A stretch of 64,000 nt of DNA, from the NCBI RefSeq assembly GCF_000527035.1, contig NZ_AZUK01000002.1:124001-188000 (forward strand). Direction: 5' to 3'. Position 1 is the stretch's first letter; each line of letters begins with the position of its first letter. The notes below the pieces were generated by a model. The model was not told where the DNA came from. It worked only from the letters and a program-made list of their open reading frames with translations, and did no database searches. Made by a program: the position numbers and the translations under genes. Below, piece after piece: positions 26,031-34,756 of the stretch. Source of the stretch: Tolumonas lignilytica (GTDB lineage Bacteria; Pseudomonadota; Gammaproteobacteria; Enterobacterales; Aeromonadaceae).

Positions 26031-27659
26031 TTAACTGTGCTGACGGCAATTCGCCATGAAATCAAGCTCAGGATGATAGGTCGAAGCAGTAATATTCATC
26101 AATCCCATCAGACTATGCGACAGATAGTCGTGAGATATGTCTTTTGATACCGCCTCCTGATGCAAGCAATCCGTGTTAATTTGGTTATCTTTTATATAAC
26201 TATCGGATAGCCAAAGTAAGGCGGGAACATGGGTTTGCTCTGCCGGTGCCAGTGCATAAGGGGTTCCGTGCAGATATAGCCCTTTCTCACCGAGCGATTC
26301 ACCATGATCTGACATATAAAGCATGCTGGTATCATAGTCACGATCATGAGTTTTTAATATATCGATGACTCTCGAGATGATGTAATCCGTATAAGCAATT
26401 GTATTATCATAAGTATTTACTAGCTCATCGTGATTGCAGTTCTGGATGTCGCTGCGTTCGCAATCGGGGGTAAATAGCCGATGATTGTCGGGATAACGAC
26501 GAGAATAGGTTGGCCCGTGGCTCCCGATAAGATGTAAAACAATCAGGCTGGTTTTACCGTTTGCTTGATTGAGCGCTTGTTCCAGTTGGGGCAACATGAT
26601 TTCATCAAAGCAGTATTTACCATCACATAATGGCGATTGGGTTTTGATATCAATTTCAAGCGTCGGCACTCTCGCACAGACCCCTTTACAGCCACTATCA
26701 TTATCAAACCAGCGCACATTCACTCCAGCCCGCTGGATCACGTCCAGAACATTGTCCTGATTATAGGCCCGGTTTTCTTCGTAATGTTCTTTGCCCATGA
26801 ATGAAAACATGCAGGGAACCGAAAGGGCAGTATATGTGCCACAAGAAGAGACATGCTGGAATGAGATCAGGCCGTTTTTAGCCGTAAATGGGTTGGTGTC
26901 CCGAGAATAACCATTATACCTATAGTTCATGGTGCGAGCCGTTTCGCCCAAAACCATGACGGTGAGGTTGGGTTTAGCGTTAGGAATGGTTGCACTTTGT
27001 TTAGCATCCAGCCCGAGTTTTTGATAGACCAACGGCGTGGTGAAATAAGTTTCCTGAGTATATTTGTAACTACTCCAGACATATTGTGTTGGCACAATAT
27101 ATTTCTGCAGGAATTTATTATTACGACCTATCGCGGCGTAATCCTGATAATAGAAAGATGCAATAATTGCTAATCCAAGTAGAGAAATACCAATTAAAGC
27201 CGTTTTCGTTAAAACTTCTTTCAGCAATGGTTGATATTTAATCTTGGTTTTAATAATCAAATAGACTGGCAGTAGCCCGGTCAGAAAAAAAGAAACAATC
27301 AGGTTGAGATTCAGATAACTGGAGGCTTCTGACCAATTCGTCTGCGTTGAGTTTTGAATCATTCCATAGTCAAACATAGTGCCATAGACCAGTCCACCAT
27401 AGAAAACAAATGATGAGGTGATGGTCAGCAGCACAAAAATCGGTTTTGTGATGTATTTAATGGTGAACAGGGAAAAGATAATCGTTAAGCCGAATAGAAC
27501 AAAAAACGGAATTGAAACAATAAATCCAGTCTTTATGTTCTCAATTGAGCTTATTACTTTCCATGTCTCACGGAAAAATGGAAGATTGAATATTAAGGTG
27601 AAATAGCTTGCAAGTAGTAATGTAAAGTGCTGACTTTTAACGGTAAATCTAAATGACAC
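26031..27659 (-). CDS. eptA: lipid A phosphoethanolamine transferase, EptA/MCR family
   Basis: About 542 residues. Five N-terminal membrane segments are followed by a periplasmic sulfatase-like domain. Catalytic features: VLGETART with the metal-binding Glu, Thr in SCGTYTALSVPC (nucleophile), DNDSGCKGVC, HLIGSHGPTY and YMSDHGESLGE, with the paired cysteines of the family. It adds phosphoethanolamine to lipid A and lowers polymyxin binding; MCR proteins belong to the same family. The frame starts with TTG at 27686, but GTG at 27659 has AGGG 6 bases upstream and better matches the N-terminus of relatives, so it is chosen with some doubt. Whether it confers resistance cannot be told from sequence. 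Confidence 0.88.
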   Translation of the reverse strand: MSFRFTVKSQHFTLLLASYFTLIFNLPFFRETWKVISSIENIKTGFIVSIPFFVLFGLTIIFSLFTIKYITKPIFVLLTITSSFVFYGGLVYGTMFDYGMIQNSTQTNWSEASSYLNLNLIVSFFLTGLLPVYLIIKTKIKYQPLLKEVLTKTALIGISLLGLAIIASFYYQDYAAIGRNNKFLQKYIVPTQYVWSSYKYTQETYFTTPLVYQKLGLDAKQSATIPNAKPNLTVMVLGETARTMNYRYNGYSRDTNPFTAKNGLISFQHVSSCGTYTALSVPCMFSFMGKEHYEENRAYNQDNVLDVIQRAGVNVRWFDNDSGCKGVCARVPTLEIDIKTQSPLCDGKYCFDEIMLPQLEQALNQANGKTSLIVLHLIGSHGPTYSRRYPDNHRLFTPDCERSDIQNCNHDELVNTYDNTIAYTDYIISRVIDILKTHDRDYDTSMLYMSDHGESLGEKGLYLHGTPYALAPAEQTHVPALLWLSDSYIKDNQINTDCLHQEAVSKDISHDYLSHSLMGLMNITASTYHPELDFMANCRQHS

Positions 27660-27755
27660 TGTATGCCCTGTATAATAAATGCGCAACCCGAATGGTATAT
27701 AATAACCTGTAAATCGTAATTTAATAATAAGTATTTATTTTAGATCTGCATTATG

Positions 27756-27792
27756 CTAATGCCGAACCATTTAACTAATGGTTCGGCATTAG
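27756..27792 (-). terminator. terminator-like hairpin after pycB
   Basis: A 16-bp perfect inverted repeat CTAATGCCGAACCATT / AATGGTTCGGCATTAG with a 5-base loop lies 35 bases beyond the pycB stop. There is no long U-tract, but the stem is very stable. Confidence 0.7.
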
Positions 27793-27826
27793 GTTTAGCA
27801 AAGTTGAATCGAAGAAAGTTTATCGG

Positions 27827-29638
27827 TTAGCCTTCAATCTCGATCAGTACATCGCCCGGATTGACACGATCCCCTTTGGCTACATGCACGGCTTTCACCT
27901 TGCCGGAGATTGGCGCCATGATTTCAGTTTCCATCTTCATTGCTTCTGTTACCAGCAGTGGCTGACCTGCTTTTACGCTATCGCCTTCTTTCACCAGTAC
28001 ATCAACAATATTACCCGGCATGGCTGTGCTGACATCCCCTGGAGATGTAGCCTGTTTCCGTTTACCGCCAGAGGCTGAACCGACGTAATTATTGAGTGGT
28101 TCAAATACCACTTCTTCCGGCAAGCCATCAATGGACATGTAGAAATGGCGTTTGTTGTCACTCTTAATGCCAATCCCGGTGATATCAATGTGATAAGACT
28201 CGCCATGTACATCGATCACGAATTCAGTCGGCATTCCTTCTTTGGCAACGGTCTGTGCAGCCTGTGAGTCTGGTTGTGGCAGTAATACTTCCGGTGTCAG
28301 CGTTCCGTTTTCCCGATCCTGCAGGAATTTCCGACCGATATCCGGGAACATGGCAAAGGTCAGTACGTCTTCTTCTGATTTGGCCAATGCACCGATTTCT
28401 GCGGTCAATTTGGCCAGTTCTGGTTTCAGCAGGTCGGCAGGGCGGACATCAATGACTTCTTCATTACCAATCGCCTGACGTTGCAATGCGGCATTGACCG
28501 GTGCCGGAGATTTACCGTAGCGCCCCTGCAGGTACAGTTTCACTTCGTTGGTGATGGTTTTATAACGCTCACCTGCCAGCACGTTGAAGACTGCCTGTGT
28601 ACCAACGATCTGAGAGGTTGGTGTCACCAGTGGCGGATAACCCAGATCTTTACGCACACGCGGAATTTCATCGAAGACTTCATTGATGCGACTCAGAGCA
28701 CCTTGTTCTTTCAGTTGGTTAGCCAGATTGGAAACCATACCACCCGGCACCTGATTCACCTGAACGCGTGTATCGACACCTGTGAAATCACTTTCATACT
28801 GATGATATTTTTTACGGACCGCGTGGAAATACATGCCAATTTCCTGCAGCAATTCCAGATCCAGACCGGTGTCGTATTCAGTGCCACGTAATGCCGCCAC
28901 CATGGATTCAGTCGCCGGGTGGCTGGTGCCCCAGGCCATGCTGGAAATCGCGGTATCGATGTTATCCGCGCCATTTTCTATGGCTTTAAGCTGACACATG
29001 CTCGCCACACCCGCAGTATCGTGCGAATGAACAAAAATCGGCAGATCAACCGCGGCTTTCAGTGCTTTCACCAGATCACCGGTGGCATAAGGGGTCAGCA
29101 ATCCTGCCATGTCTTTTACGGCAATCGAATCGACACCCAGCGCAACCAGTTCATGAGCCTGAGCAACAAACGCATCAATGGTGTGAACCGGGCTGGTGGT
29201 ATAGCAGATGGTTCCCTGTGCATGTTTGCCGGCTTTTTTAACGGCGCGAATGGCAGTCGCCAGATTGCGCACATCGTTCATGGCATCGAAGACACGGAAG
29301 ACATCGATCCCGTTGTCAGCAGCTTTGGCAACAAAGGCTTCTACCACGTCATCACTGTAATGGCGATAGCCGAGCAGGTTCTGGCCGCGCAGTAACATTT
29401 GCAGACGGGTATTAGGCAGCGCCCGACGTAACTGACGCAGACGCTCCCACGGATCTTCTTTCAGAAAACGCACGCAAGCATCAAAGGTTGCGCCGCCCCA
29501 GACTTCCAGTGACCAGTAACCTACTTGATCCAGTTTGCTGCAGATCGGCAGCATATCTTCGGTACGCATACGCGTGGCCAGTAACGATTGGTGTGAATCG
29601 CGCAGAATGGTATCGGTGATGGTAATTTTTTTGCTCAT
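27827..29638 (-). CDS. pycB: pyruvate carboxylase subunit B (carboxyltransferase plus biotin carrier)
   Basis: A 603-residue protein. The N-terminal carboxyltransferase domain has TITDTILRDSHQSLLATRMR with metal-binding Asp, ALG-VDSIAVKDMAGLL with Lys, and HSHDTAG. A conserved middle domain follows, then a C-terminal biotin carrier with EAMKME (Lys about 568). The sequence is close to oxaloacetate decarboxylase alpha chains, but there is no oadB/oadG next to it. Instead a biotin carboxylase gene and a divergent LysR gene match the Pseudomonas pycA-pycB-pycR arrangement, so it most likely makes oxaloacetate from pyruvate. ATG at 29638 with GAGGAAG is preferred over TTG 29644. Confidence 0.85.
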   Translation of the reverse strand: MSKKITITDTILRDSHQSLLATRMRTEDMLPICSKLDQVGYWSLEVWGGATFDACVRFLKEDPWERLRQLRRALPNTRLQMLLRGQNLLGYRHYSDDVVEAFVAKAADNGIDVFRVFDAMNDVRNLATAIRAVKKAGKHAQGTICYTTSPVHTIDAFVAQAHELVALGVDSIAVKDMAGLLTPYATGDLVKALKAAVDLPIFVHSHDTAGVASMCQLKAIENGADNIDTAISSMAWGTSHPATESMVAALRGTEYDTGLDLELLQEIGMYFHAVRKKYHQYESDFTGVDTRVQVNQVPGGMVSNLANQLKEQGALSRINEVFDEIPRVRKDLGYPPLVTPTSQIVGTQAVFNVLAGERYKTITNEVKLYLQGRYGKSPAPVNAALQRQAIGNEEVIDVRPADLLKPELAKLTAEIGALAKSEEDVLTFAMFPDIGRKFLQDRENGTLTPEVLLPQPDSQAAQTVAKEGMPTEFVIDVHGESYHIDITGIGIKSDNKRHFYMSIDGLPEEVVFEPLNNYVGSASGGKRKQATSPGDVSTAMPGNIVDVLVKEGDSVKAGQPLLVTEAMKMETEIMAPISGKVKAVHVAKGDRVNPGDVLIEIEG

Positions 29639-29677
29639 GTTCAATTCTTCCTCGTTCGGAGTTCCGCTCTGAAATAC

Positions 29678-31093
29678 TTATAGTCCGGCGTATGCCGCGA
29701 TTGCCGTTGCAATAGCGAGAGCCAGTTGTTCCGGGCTGCGTTTTTCTGAATATTCAAGCAGTTCTGGATGGTTTTCCACAAAACTGGTATTGAACTCGCC
29801 GGTTCGGAATTCAGGATTACGCAAGATTTGTTGGTAGTAGGGGGTGGTTGTTTTCACACCATGCACCCGCATATCATCCAGCGCACGCAGACCTCGGGCT
29901 AATGCCTCTTCCCAGGTCAGTGCCCAGACCACCAGTTTCAGACACATCGAGTCGTAGTAAGGGGGGATCACATAACCGGTATAGATAGCGGTATCTGTGC
30001 GTACCCCCGGACCACCCGGTGCGTAGTAGCGGGTTATTTTGCCGAAGGAGGGGAAAAAATTGTTTTTCGGGTCTTCTGCATTGATACGGAATTGCAGTGC
30101 AAAACCCTGATGTCGGATGTCTTCCTGTTTAATTGATAACGCCAGACCGGAAGCAATACGGATCTGTTCACGTACGATGTCGATACCGGTAATTTCTTCG
30201 GTAATGGTATGTTCCACCTGCACACGGGTGTTCATTTCCATGAAATAAACTTCATCACCTGTCAGCAGGAATTCGACGGTCCCGGCATTTTCGTAACCGA
30301 CCGCTTTTGCAGCCCGGACTGCCAGTTCACCGATGTAGGCGCGCTGTTCAGGGGTCAGTTGCGGGCTGGGGGCGATTTCGATCAATTTCTGGTTGCGGCG
30401 CTGAATTGAGCAATCCCGCTCGTATAAATGCACGGTGTTCCCAAAACTATCGGCAAGGATCTGCGCTTCAATGTGTTTGGGGTTAACGATACATTTTTCC
30501 AGAAACACTTCCGCAGAACCAAAAGCCTTGGTTGCTTCCGAAATAACACGCGGATAGGCCTGTTCCAACTCTTCGCGACTATTACAGCGGCGAATACCGC
30601 GACCACCGCCACCGGACGTGGCTTTCAGCATGATGGGATAGCCAATACGTTCAGCTTCGCTGATGGCCTGAGCCAAGTCAGCTAGATTGCCTTCTGTGCC
30701 CGGTGTGCATGGTACGCCGGCAGCGATCATGCTGCGGCGGGCTTCGGTTTTATCACCCATACGGCGAATAACTTCAGCACTCGGGCCAATAAATTTTACG
30801 CCATGTTCAGCACATAACTCGGCCAGTTGTGCATTCTCTGACAAGAAACCATAACCGGGATGCAGTGCATCACAACCAGTTTCTACGGCCAGACTGACCA
30901 AGCGTTGTGGGCTGAGATAACCCGCCAGCGGATCTGCACCCAGAGGGTATGCCTCATCGGCTCGTTTGACATGGAGAGCATGACGATCTGCATCTGAGTA
31001 GACGGCAACTGAGCGAATACCTAATTCGGAACAAGCACGAACGATGCGGACGGCGATTTCACCCCGGTTGGCAATCAGAATTTTTTTGATCAC
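29678..31093 (-). CDS. pycA: pyruvate carboxylase subunit A (biotin carboxylase)
   Basis: A 471-residue ATP-grasp biotin carboxylase: KKILIANRGEIAVRI at the start, GFLSENA, the glycine-rich ATP loop KATSGGGGRGIR, the HIEAQIL motif, RDCSIQRRNQK and MEMNTRVQVEHTITEEITG with metal-binding Glu and Asn. It carboxylates the biotin on PycB. The C-terminus is about 20 residues longer than AccC, as in PycA. It starts with GTG at 31093 behind a perfect AAGGAGG. The 39-base gap to pycB implies an operon. Confidence 0.88.
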   Translation of the reverse strand: MIKKILIANRGEIAVRIVRACSELGIRSVAVYSDADRHALHVKRADEAYPLGADPLAGYLSPQRLVSLAVETGCDALHPGYGFLSENAQLAELCAEHGVKFIGPSAEVIRRMGDKTEARRSMIAAGVPCTPGTEGNLADLAQAISEAERIGYPIMLKATSGGGGRGIRRCNSREELEQAYPRVISEATKAFGSAEVFLEKCIVNPKHIEAQILADSFGNTVHLYERDCSIQRRNQKLIEIAPSPQLTPEQRAYIGELAVRAAKAVGYENAGTVEFLLTGDEVYFMEMNTRVQVEHTITEEITGIDIVREQIRIASGLALSIKQEDIRHQGFALQFRINAEDPKNNFFPSFGKITRYYAPGGPGVRTDTAIYTGYVIPPYYDSMCLKLVVWALTWEEALARGLRALDDMRVHGVKTTTPYYQQILRNPEFRTGEFNTSFVENHPELLEYSEKRSPEQLALAIATAIAAYAGL

Positions 31094-31225
31094 GAAAACT
31101 GCCTCCTTGACTGTTCATTAATGAACGATTCCTAAACATCTTAACCCTACGTCGAATCAGGAATTAATTTAAATTAATTCTTATTGTGTTTACTATAAGT
31201 AATTACTTATTCATCTGGAGGGGAG

Positions 31226-32179
31226 ATGCGAAACTCATTGATGCGTATCACATTACGGCAATTACAAGTGTTTCGTGCTGTTTGTGAGCAACTTTCCTAT
31301 AGTCGCGCAGCAGAAATAATGGCATTGACTCAACCGGCTGTTAGTTTACAAATCCGTCAGTTGGAAGAGTTAATTGACCATCCCTTGTTTGAATATGTCG
31401 GTAAGAAGCTTTATCTGACGGCGGCGGCGGAACGACTGCTGCTAGCTACCACAGATATTTTTCAGCGACTTGATGATTTGGATATGGAGTTATCAGATTT
31501 ACGTGGCTCTCTGAAAGGTCAGTTGCGAATTGCGGCGGAATCCAGTGCAAAATATCTGACTCCACATCTGTTGGCTGCCTTTCAGCAGCGATTCCCAGAT
31601 GTCAGCCCATTACTCCGGGTGGTAAACCGGGCGCAAATCATCCGGCGTATTGCGGAGAATCGTGATGACGTGGTGATCATGTCGTTAGTACCGGAAGACA
31701 TGGCGCTGGAATTTATGCCTTTTCTGAACAATCCAATCGTTGTCGTGGCGCCGCCGTCACATCCCTTATGTCAGGATCGGAACGATGAATTGACGCTGAA
31801 AGATCTGCAGGATTATCCACTGCTGATCCGTGAGCCCGGATCGGGAACGCGCAAAGCCTGTGAGGAGTTTTTCCAGCAAAAACGGGTACATTTTGCGCGG
31901 ACGATGGAGCTTAATTCTCATGAAGCCCAGTGTGAGGGGGTTTTGGCAGGCTTAGGCTTGGCGTTTTTACCTCGTCATGCCGTTTATCGCGAGTTACAAA
32001 GTGGCGATTTGAAGGAGTTATCAGTCAAAGAGTTACCACTCTATCGTAGTTGGTGTCTGGTACATGCGCGGGGTAAACGTTTGTCGCCGGTGATGGAGGC
32101 GTTTATTCAATTTATTCGCACCGAGCGTAGTGTGATCAGCCAAATTGCAAAGCGATTTGAAGTAGAAAGCAAAGAATGA
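31226..32179 (+). CDS. pycR: LysR-family regulator divergent from pycAB
   Basis: A 317-residue LysR-type regulator with an N-terminal winged helix-turn-helix (ITLRQLQVFRAVCEQLSYSRAAEIMALTQPAVSLQIRQLEE) and a periplasmic-binding-like effector domain. Divergence from pycA, separated by 132 bases, is the standard setting for a LysR regulator of the neighbouring operon; the same order occurs in Pseudomonas aeruginosa (PycR). An in-frame ATG at 31241 is an alternative start. The name is based on position and resemblance. Confidence 0.85.
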   Translation: MRNSLMRITLRQLQVFRAVCEQLSYSRAAEIMALTQPAVSLQIRQLEELIDHPLFEYVGKKLYLTAAAERLLLATTDIFQRLDDLDMELSDLRGSLKGQLRIAAESSAKYLTPHLLAAFQQRFPDVSPLLRVVNRAQIIRRIAENRDDVVIMSLVPEDMALEFMPFLNNPIVVVAPPSHPLCQDRNDELTLKDLQDYPLLIREPGSGTRKACEEFFQQKRVHFARTMELNSHEAQCEGVLAGLGLAFLPRHAVYRELQSGDLKELSVKELPLYRSWCLVHARGKRLSPVMEAFIQFIRTERSVISQIAKRFEVESKE

Positions 32180-32245
32180 GTTGGAAATGGGACCAGCCAG
32201 TAAAACAACCTGCAAATGGCTGGTCACTTTAATAGAATAAACAAT

Positions 32246-32683
32246 TTAGAGTGGCAACTTATCTTTAAGGCAAATAGTGCGGAGTGCATCCAGATGATGC
32301 TGGTGCTCTGCTTTAACCGTTTTAAATCGTTCGATAATTTCTTTGGTCGCCGGAGATAACAATGCGGCCTTATCGGCAGGTAATGTATCGAGGTAGAACA
32401 GGGCTTTAGCATCATCCATCGGGATTGGTGTTCCTGTTGCGATCAGATAGAAGACTTTATGCCGATTTGATCGTGATTCATGATCGAACAAAAAAATAGC
32501 AGCATGTGCCTGCAGATTGGTTTCTTCTTTAAGCTCCCGAATGGCGGCTTCCAGACGGGATTCCCCTCTATTGGCCTGGCCGCCGGGTAATAGCAGCATC
32601 CCGTGGGCCGTTTCGGTTAGCAAAATCCCCTGATCACACTCCACAATACAGGTTGCCCTTCGGGGTTTGAAATGCATGCTCAT
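32246..32683 (-). CDS. Nudix hydrolase
   Basis: A 145-residue Nudix protein with the box G-x5-E-x7-RELKEET intact (GGQANRGESRLEAAIRELKEE, about 35-55 of the chosen start). It would hydrolyse a nucleoside diphosphate linked to some other moiety; the substrate is unknown. ATG at 32683 has AGGAG 9 bases upstream, so an upstream 16-codon extension is ignored. It stands alone, converging on pycR. Confidence 0.85.
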   Translation of the reverse strand: MSMHFKPRRATCIVECDQGILLTETAHGMLLLPGGQANRGESRLEAAIRELKEETNLQAHAAIFLFDHESRSNRHKVFYLIATGTPIPMDDAKALFYLDTLPADKAALLSPATKEIIERFKTVKAEHQHHLDALRTICLKDKLPL

Positions 32684-32837
32684 ATTGTTGTACTCCTGTT
32701 TAATGCTTTGGATTAAAAGAATTTCCCTCATTATTATTAGGCTTTATAGCAAAAGTCTATGAACTTCTCTGGAGTTAAACGAGCATCTATGTCATCAGAA
32801 ATGGTGAGGTCATATTCAGCCGGTATGTGTTAGTTCA

Positions 32838-34154
32838 TCAAATATTTAACCTTAAGTTTGACTCGACCTCTGTAATCAGCGAGGCAGGGACATCTTCGGC
32901 TGTGGCGAGGTTGCGCCAGTTTGCAACTGTTTCGATGGTTTCATCCAGAATGTTGTTGATCCGTTCTTTGGTAAAGAGCGGGCTTAATTTATTCAGGGAG
33001 TAAAAATCCTGACGGGTAAAGTTGTCGCGTTTACCATTCAAGCTCATCCAATGACTGTTAACCCATTTACTGCCGGGTTTATAGCTGTAGGCTAAGTCAT
33101 AGGCCGGGGCGAGGGACCATTTATTTCCCGTAAACATAAATGCAAAGTTTTTAGAATGGTCGTCATGATTTCTGGCGACAATATTGAAGGTCATTCTGCG
33201 CAGTAATTGCTCTGCAGCCGATGCGGGCAGTTTAAGTTGTCTGGCTACAGAGAAAAGCTCCGCATAAGAGAAAGAGCCTGGCTTTTTGTAGTCAATGTGG
33301 GCCATGCCATTTAATGTTTGGATGTGTATTTTTTTATTACCAAGGCGGTCAAAACGCTGCGTGATAAAATGCCTGCGTTTTCCTTCGTGCAGCAACTGGC
33401 AGGGCATCATGTCAATACCACACGCTTTTGCCATCAAATGATAGACATACTCCATGGCGCCAAACCCTAAAGGGTCACCGAAAGTCTCTTGATTCTTATT
33501 GTGTTCGCTGACCCCATCAAATTTCATCAGATAGTGCGTAAACCCTTCGGGAACATTAGCCTGCCCGGAGCGGACCTGAGAAAAGGTGTCATTAAAGGCC
33601 AGCACGGCTTTGGGTCGTGCGCCGCCTGCGCTCATGCCAACCGAGAGCAAAGACAGCATGGCTTCCCGGTCTTCCTGACCATCTTTGTTGAGTTCAACGG
33701 TAAAGCTCCCGCGGGAGTCTAATATTTCTTGGGCAATAGAAACCAAGGATTCAATTTCGACCTGCTTTGAGGCATTCAGACTTTTTACTTTGGTGGCGGG
33801 TGCGTATTCCAGCGCCCCCATACCGCGCTTCCCTGTATATTGCAGTCTCTGCAAGGGGGAGATTTCATCCGGTGATTTACCTTGTGTGGCAACCCATGCA
33901 TTCAGTACGGCGTTACCAAAATCATCCGGTAGTGAATCAGCAATCAACCCCGGTAACCCTTTGAAGGTATTAAAATCCAGCTCTGGAAAGCTGTAGATAC
34001 GTCTAGCCAAAGGCATTTTAAGTGGAGCCAGTTCGATGCCTTGTCTGATAAAACCGGGTTCATATTCAAAGGCACCAACGCCCGTTTCGGTATCAAAACT
34101 GACCGCACCAACTTCATATTGCTGGTAGGTGACATTGATAACTTCCATTACCAT
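32838..34154 (-). CDS. hipA: HipA-family serine/threonine kinase toxin
   Basis: A 438-residue HipA protein. An N-terminal Couple_hipA domain (to about 105) precedes the kinase core with GGARPKAVLAF, the ARNHDDHSKNFAFM catalytic loop and LAPAYDLAYS for metal binding. E. coli HipA phosphorylates glutamyl-tRNA synthetase and induces persistence; targets differ among relatives. Start ATG at 34154 overlaps the end of the upstream hipB-like gene by 7 bases, so the kinase is translated with its antitoxin. No truncation or missing catalytic residue is seen. Confidence 0.93.
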   Translation of the reverse strand: MVMEVINVTYQQYEVGAVSFDTETGVGAFEYEPGFIRQGIELAPLKMPLARRIYSFPELDFNTFKGLPGLIADSLPDDFGNAVLNAWVATQGKSPDEISPLQRLQYTGKRGMGALEYAPATKVKSLNASKQVEIESLVSIAQEILDSRGSFTVELNKDGQEDREAMLSLLSVGMSAGGARPKAVLAFNDTFSQVRSGQANVPEGFTHYLMKFDGVSEHNKNQETFGDPLGFGAMEYVYHLMAKACGIDMMPCQLLHEGKRRHFITQRFDRLGNKKIHIQTLNGMAHIDYKKPGSFSYAELFSVARQLKLPASAAEQLLRRMTFNIVARNHDDHSKNFAFMFTGNKWSLAPAYDLAYSYKPGSKWVNSHWMSLNGKRDNFTRQDFYSLNKLSPLFTKERINNILDETIETVANWRNLATAEDVPASLITEVESNLRLNI

Positions 34155-34471
34155 TCTGGCGTATCCTCGTCATTATGCTTTCTTTGTCTGGAGGCGCGTT
34201 GACGCTTTTTCCCTTGTAATTTGGCCAGTTGAAGGGGCGAGATTTCCTGCTTGGGGAGGAAAAGATCCAGCTGTGCTGTCAAATCCAACGCGACCATGAT
34301 GGCAACAAAAATATCTAATGGCACTTTTCCTTTTTCTGCATTGAGGATGGTTTTTCGTGTGACTCCCACGATTTCTGCCACTTCGGCCTGAGTTAGGTCG
34401 TGATTCAGTCGAGCCTGCTTAAGGCGCTCACCCAGTTCTTCTGCAATGGCTGTGGCTGATTTCTCTCTCAT
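34148..34471 (-). CDS. hipB: HipB-like helix-turn-helix antitoxin
   Basis: A 107-residue Xre-type repressor: LGERLKQARLNHDLTQAEVAEIVGVTRKTILNAEKG forms the helix-turn-helix (about 12-50), followed by a helix and a basic, probably flexible tail (QGKKRQRASRQRK). It should bind HipA and repress the operon through the inverted repeats found upstream. GGAG precedes ATG 34471. It overlaps hipA by 7 bases. Confidence 0.92.
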   Translation of the reverse strand: MREKSATAIAEELGERLKQARLNHDLTQAEVAEIVGVTRKTILNAEKGKVPLDIFVAIMVALDLTAQLDLFLPKQEISPLQLAKLQGKKRQRASRQRKHNDEDTPEW

Positions 34472-34529
34472 ATTTAATGCTCCTATTTTTGAACATTAAT
34501 TATATTTTTTTGCTTAATGTAATTAATTT

Positions 34530-34611
34530 AGCACATTAAAGTTATTTAATCATTATTACTTTTTAATGTGCTTTAAATTGCACATAAATACTATTTTTTG
34601 ACTTTATGTGC
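34530..34611. promoter_or_regulatory. operator repeats upstream of hipBA
   Basis: Four half-sites of one motif lie here: AGCACATTAAA (34530-34540) with its inverse TTTAATGTGCT (34562-34572), and GCACATAAA (34580-34588) with its inverse TTTATGTGC (34603-34611). The paired inverted arms, about 60 bases and more upstream of hipB, are the layout expected for autoregulation by a dimeric HipB. Confidence 0.75.
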
Positions 34612-34702
34612 CTAATGAGGTTCCTTATTGATAATCGATTATTGAGCTGGTGGGGTATGGTAGTGGAAATAGAAACGAGGTATTCAGAAAGGCACATACA
34701 AA

Positions 34703-34728
34703 AAAGCCCGTGGATTACTCTCACGGGC
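34703..34728 (-). terminator. terminator of yqhD
   Basis: On the minus strand GCCCGTG and CACGGGC form a 7-bp stem with a 9-base loop, followed by a run of T. It lies 30 bases past the yqhD stop. Confidence 0.85.
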
Positions 34729-34756
34729 ACATAAACAATAACAACGATTAATGAAA

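Noticed and set aside
27827-29644. Oxaloacetate decarboxylase sodium pump operon
   Set aside because: No oadB or oadG genes adjoin; the neighbours fit two-subunit pyruvate carboxylase.
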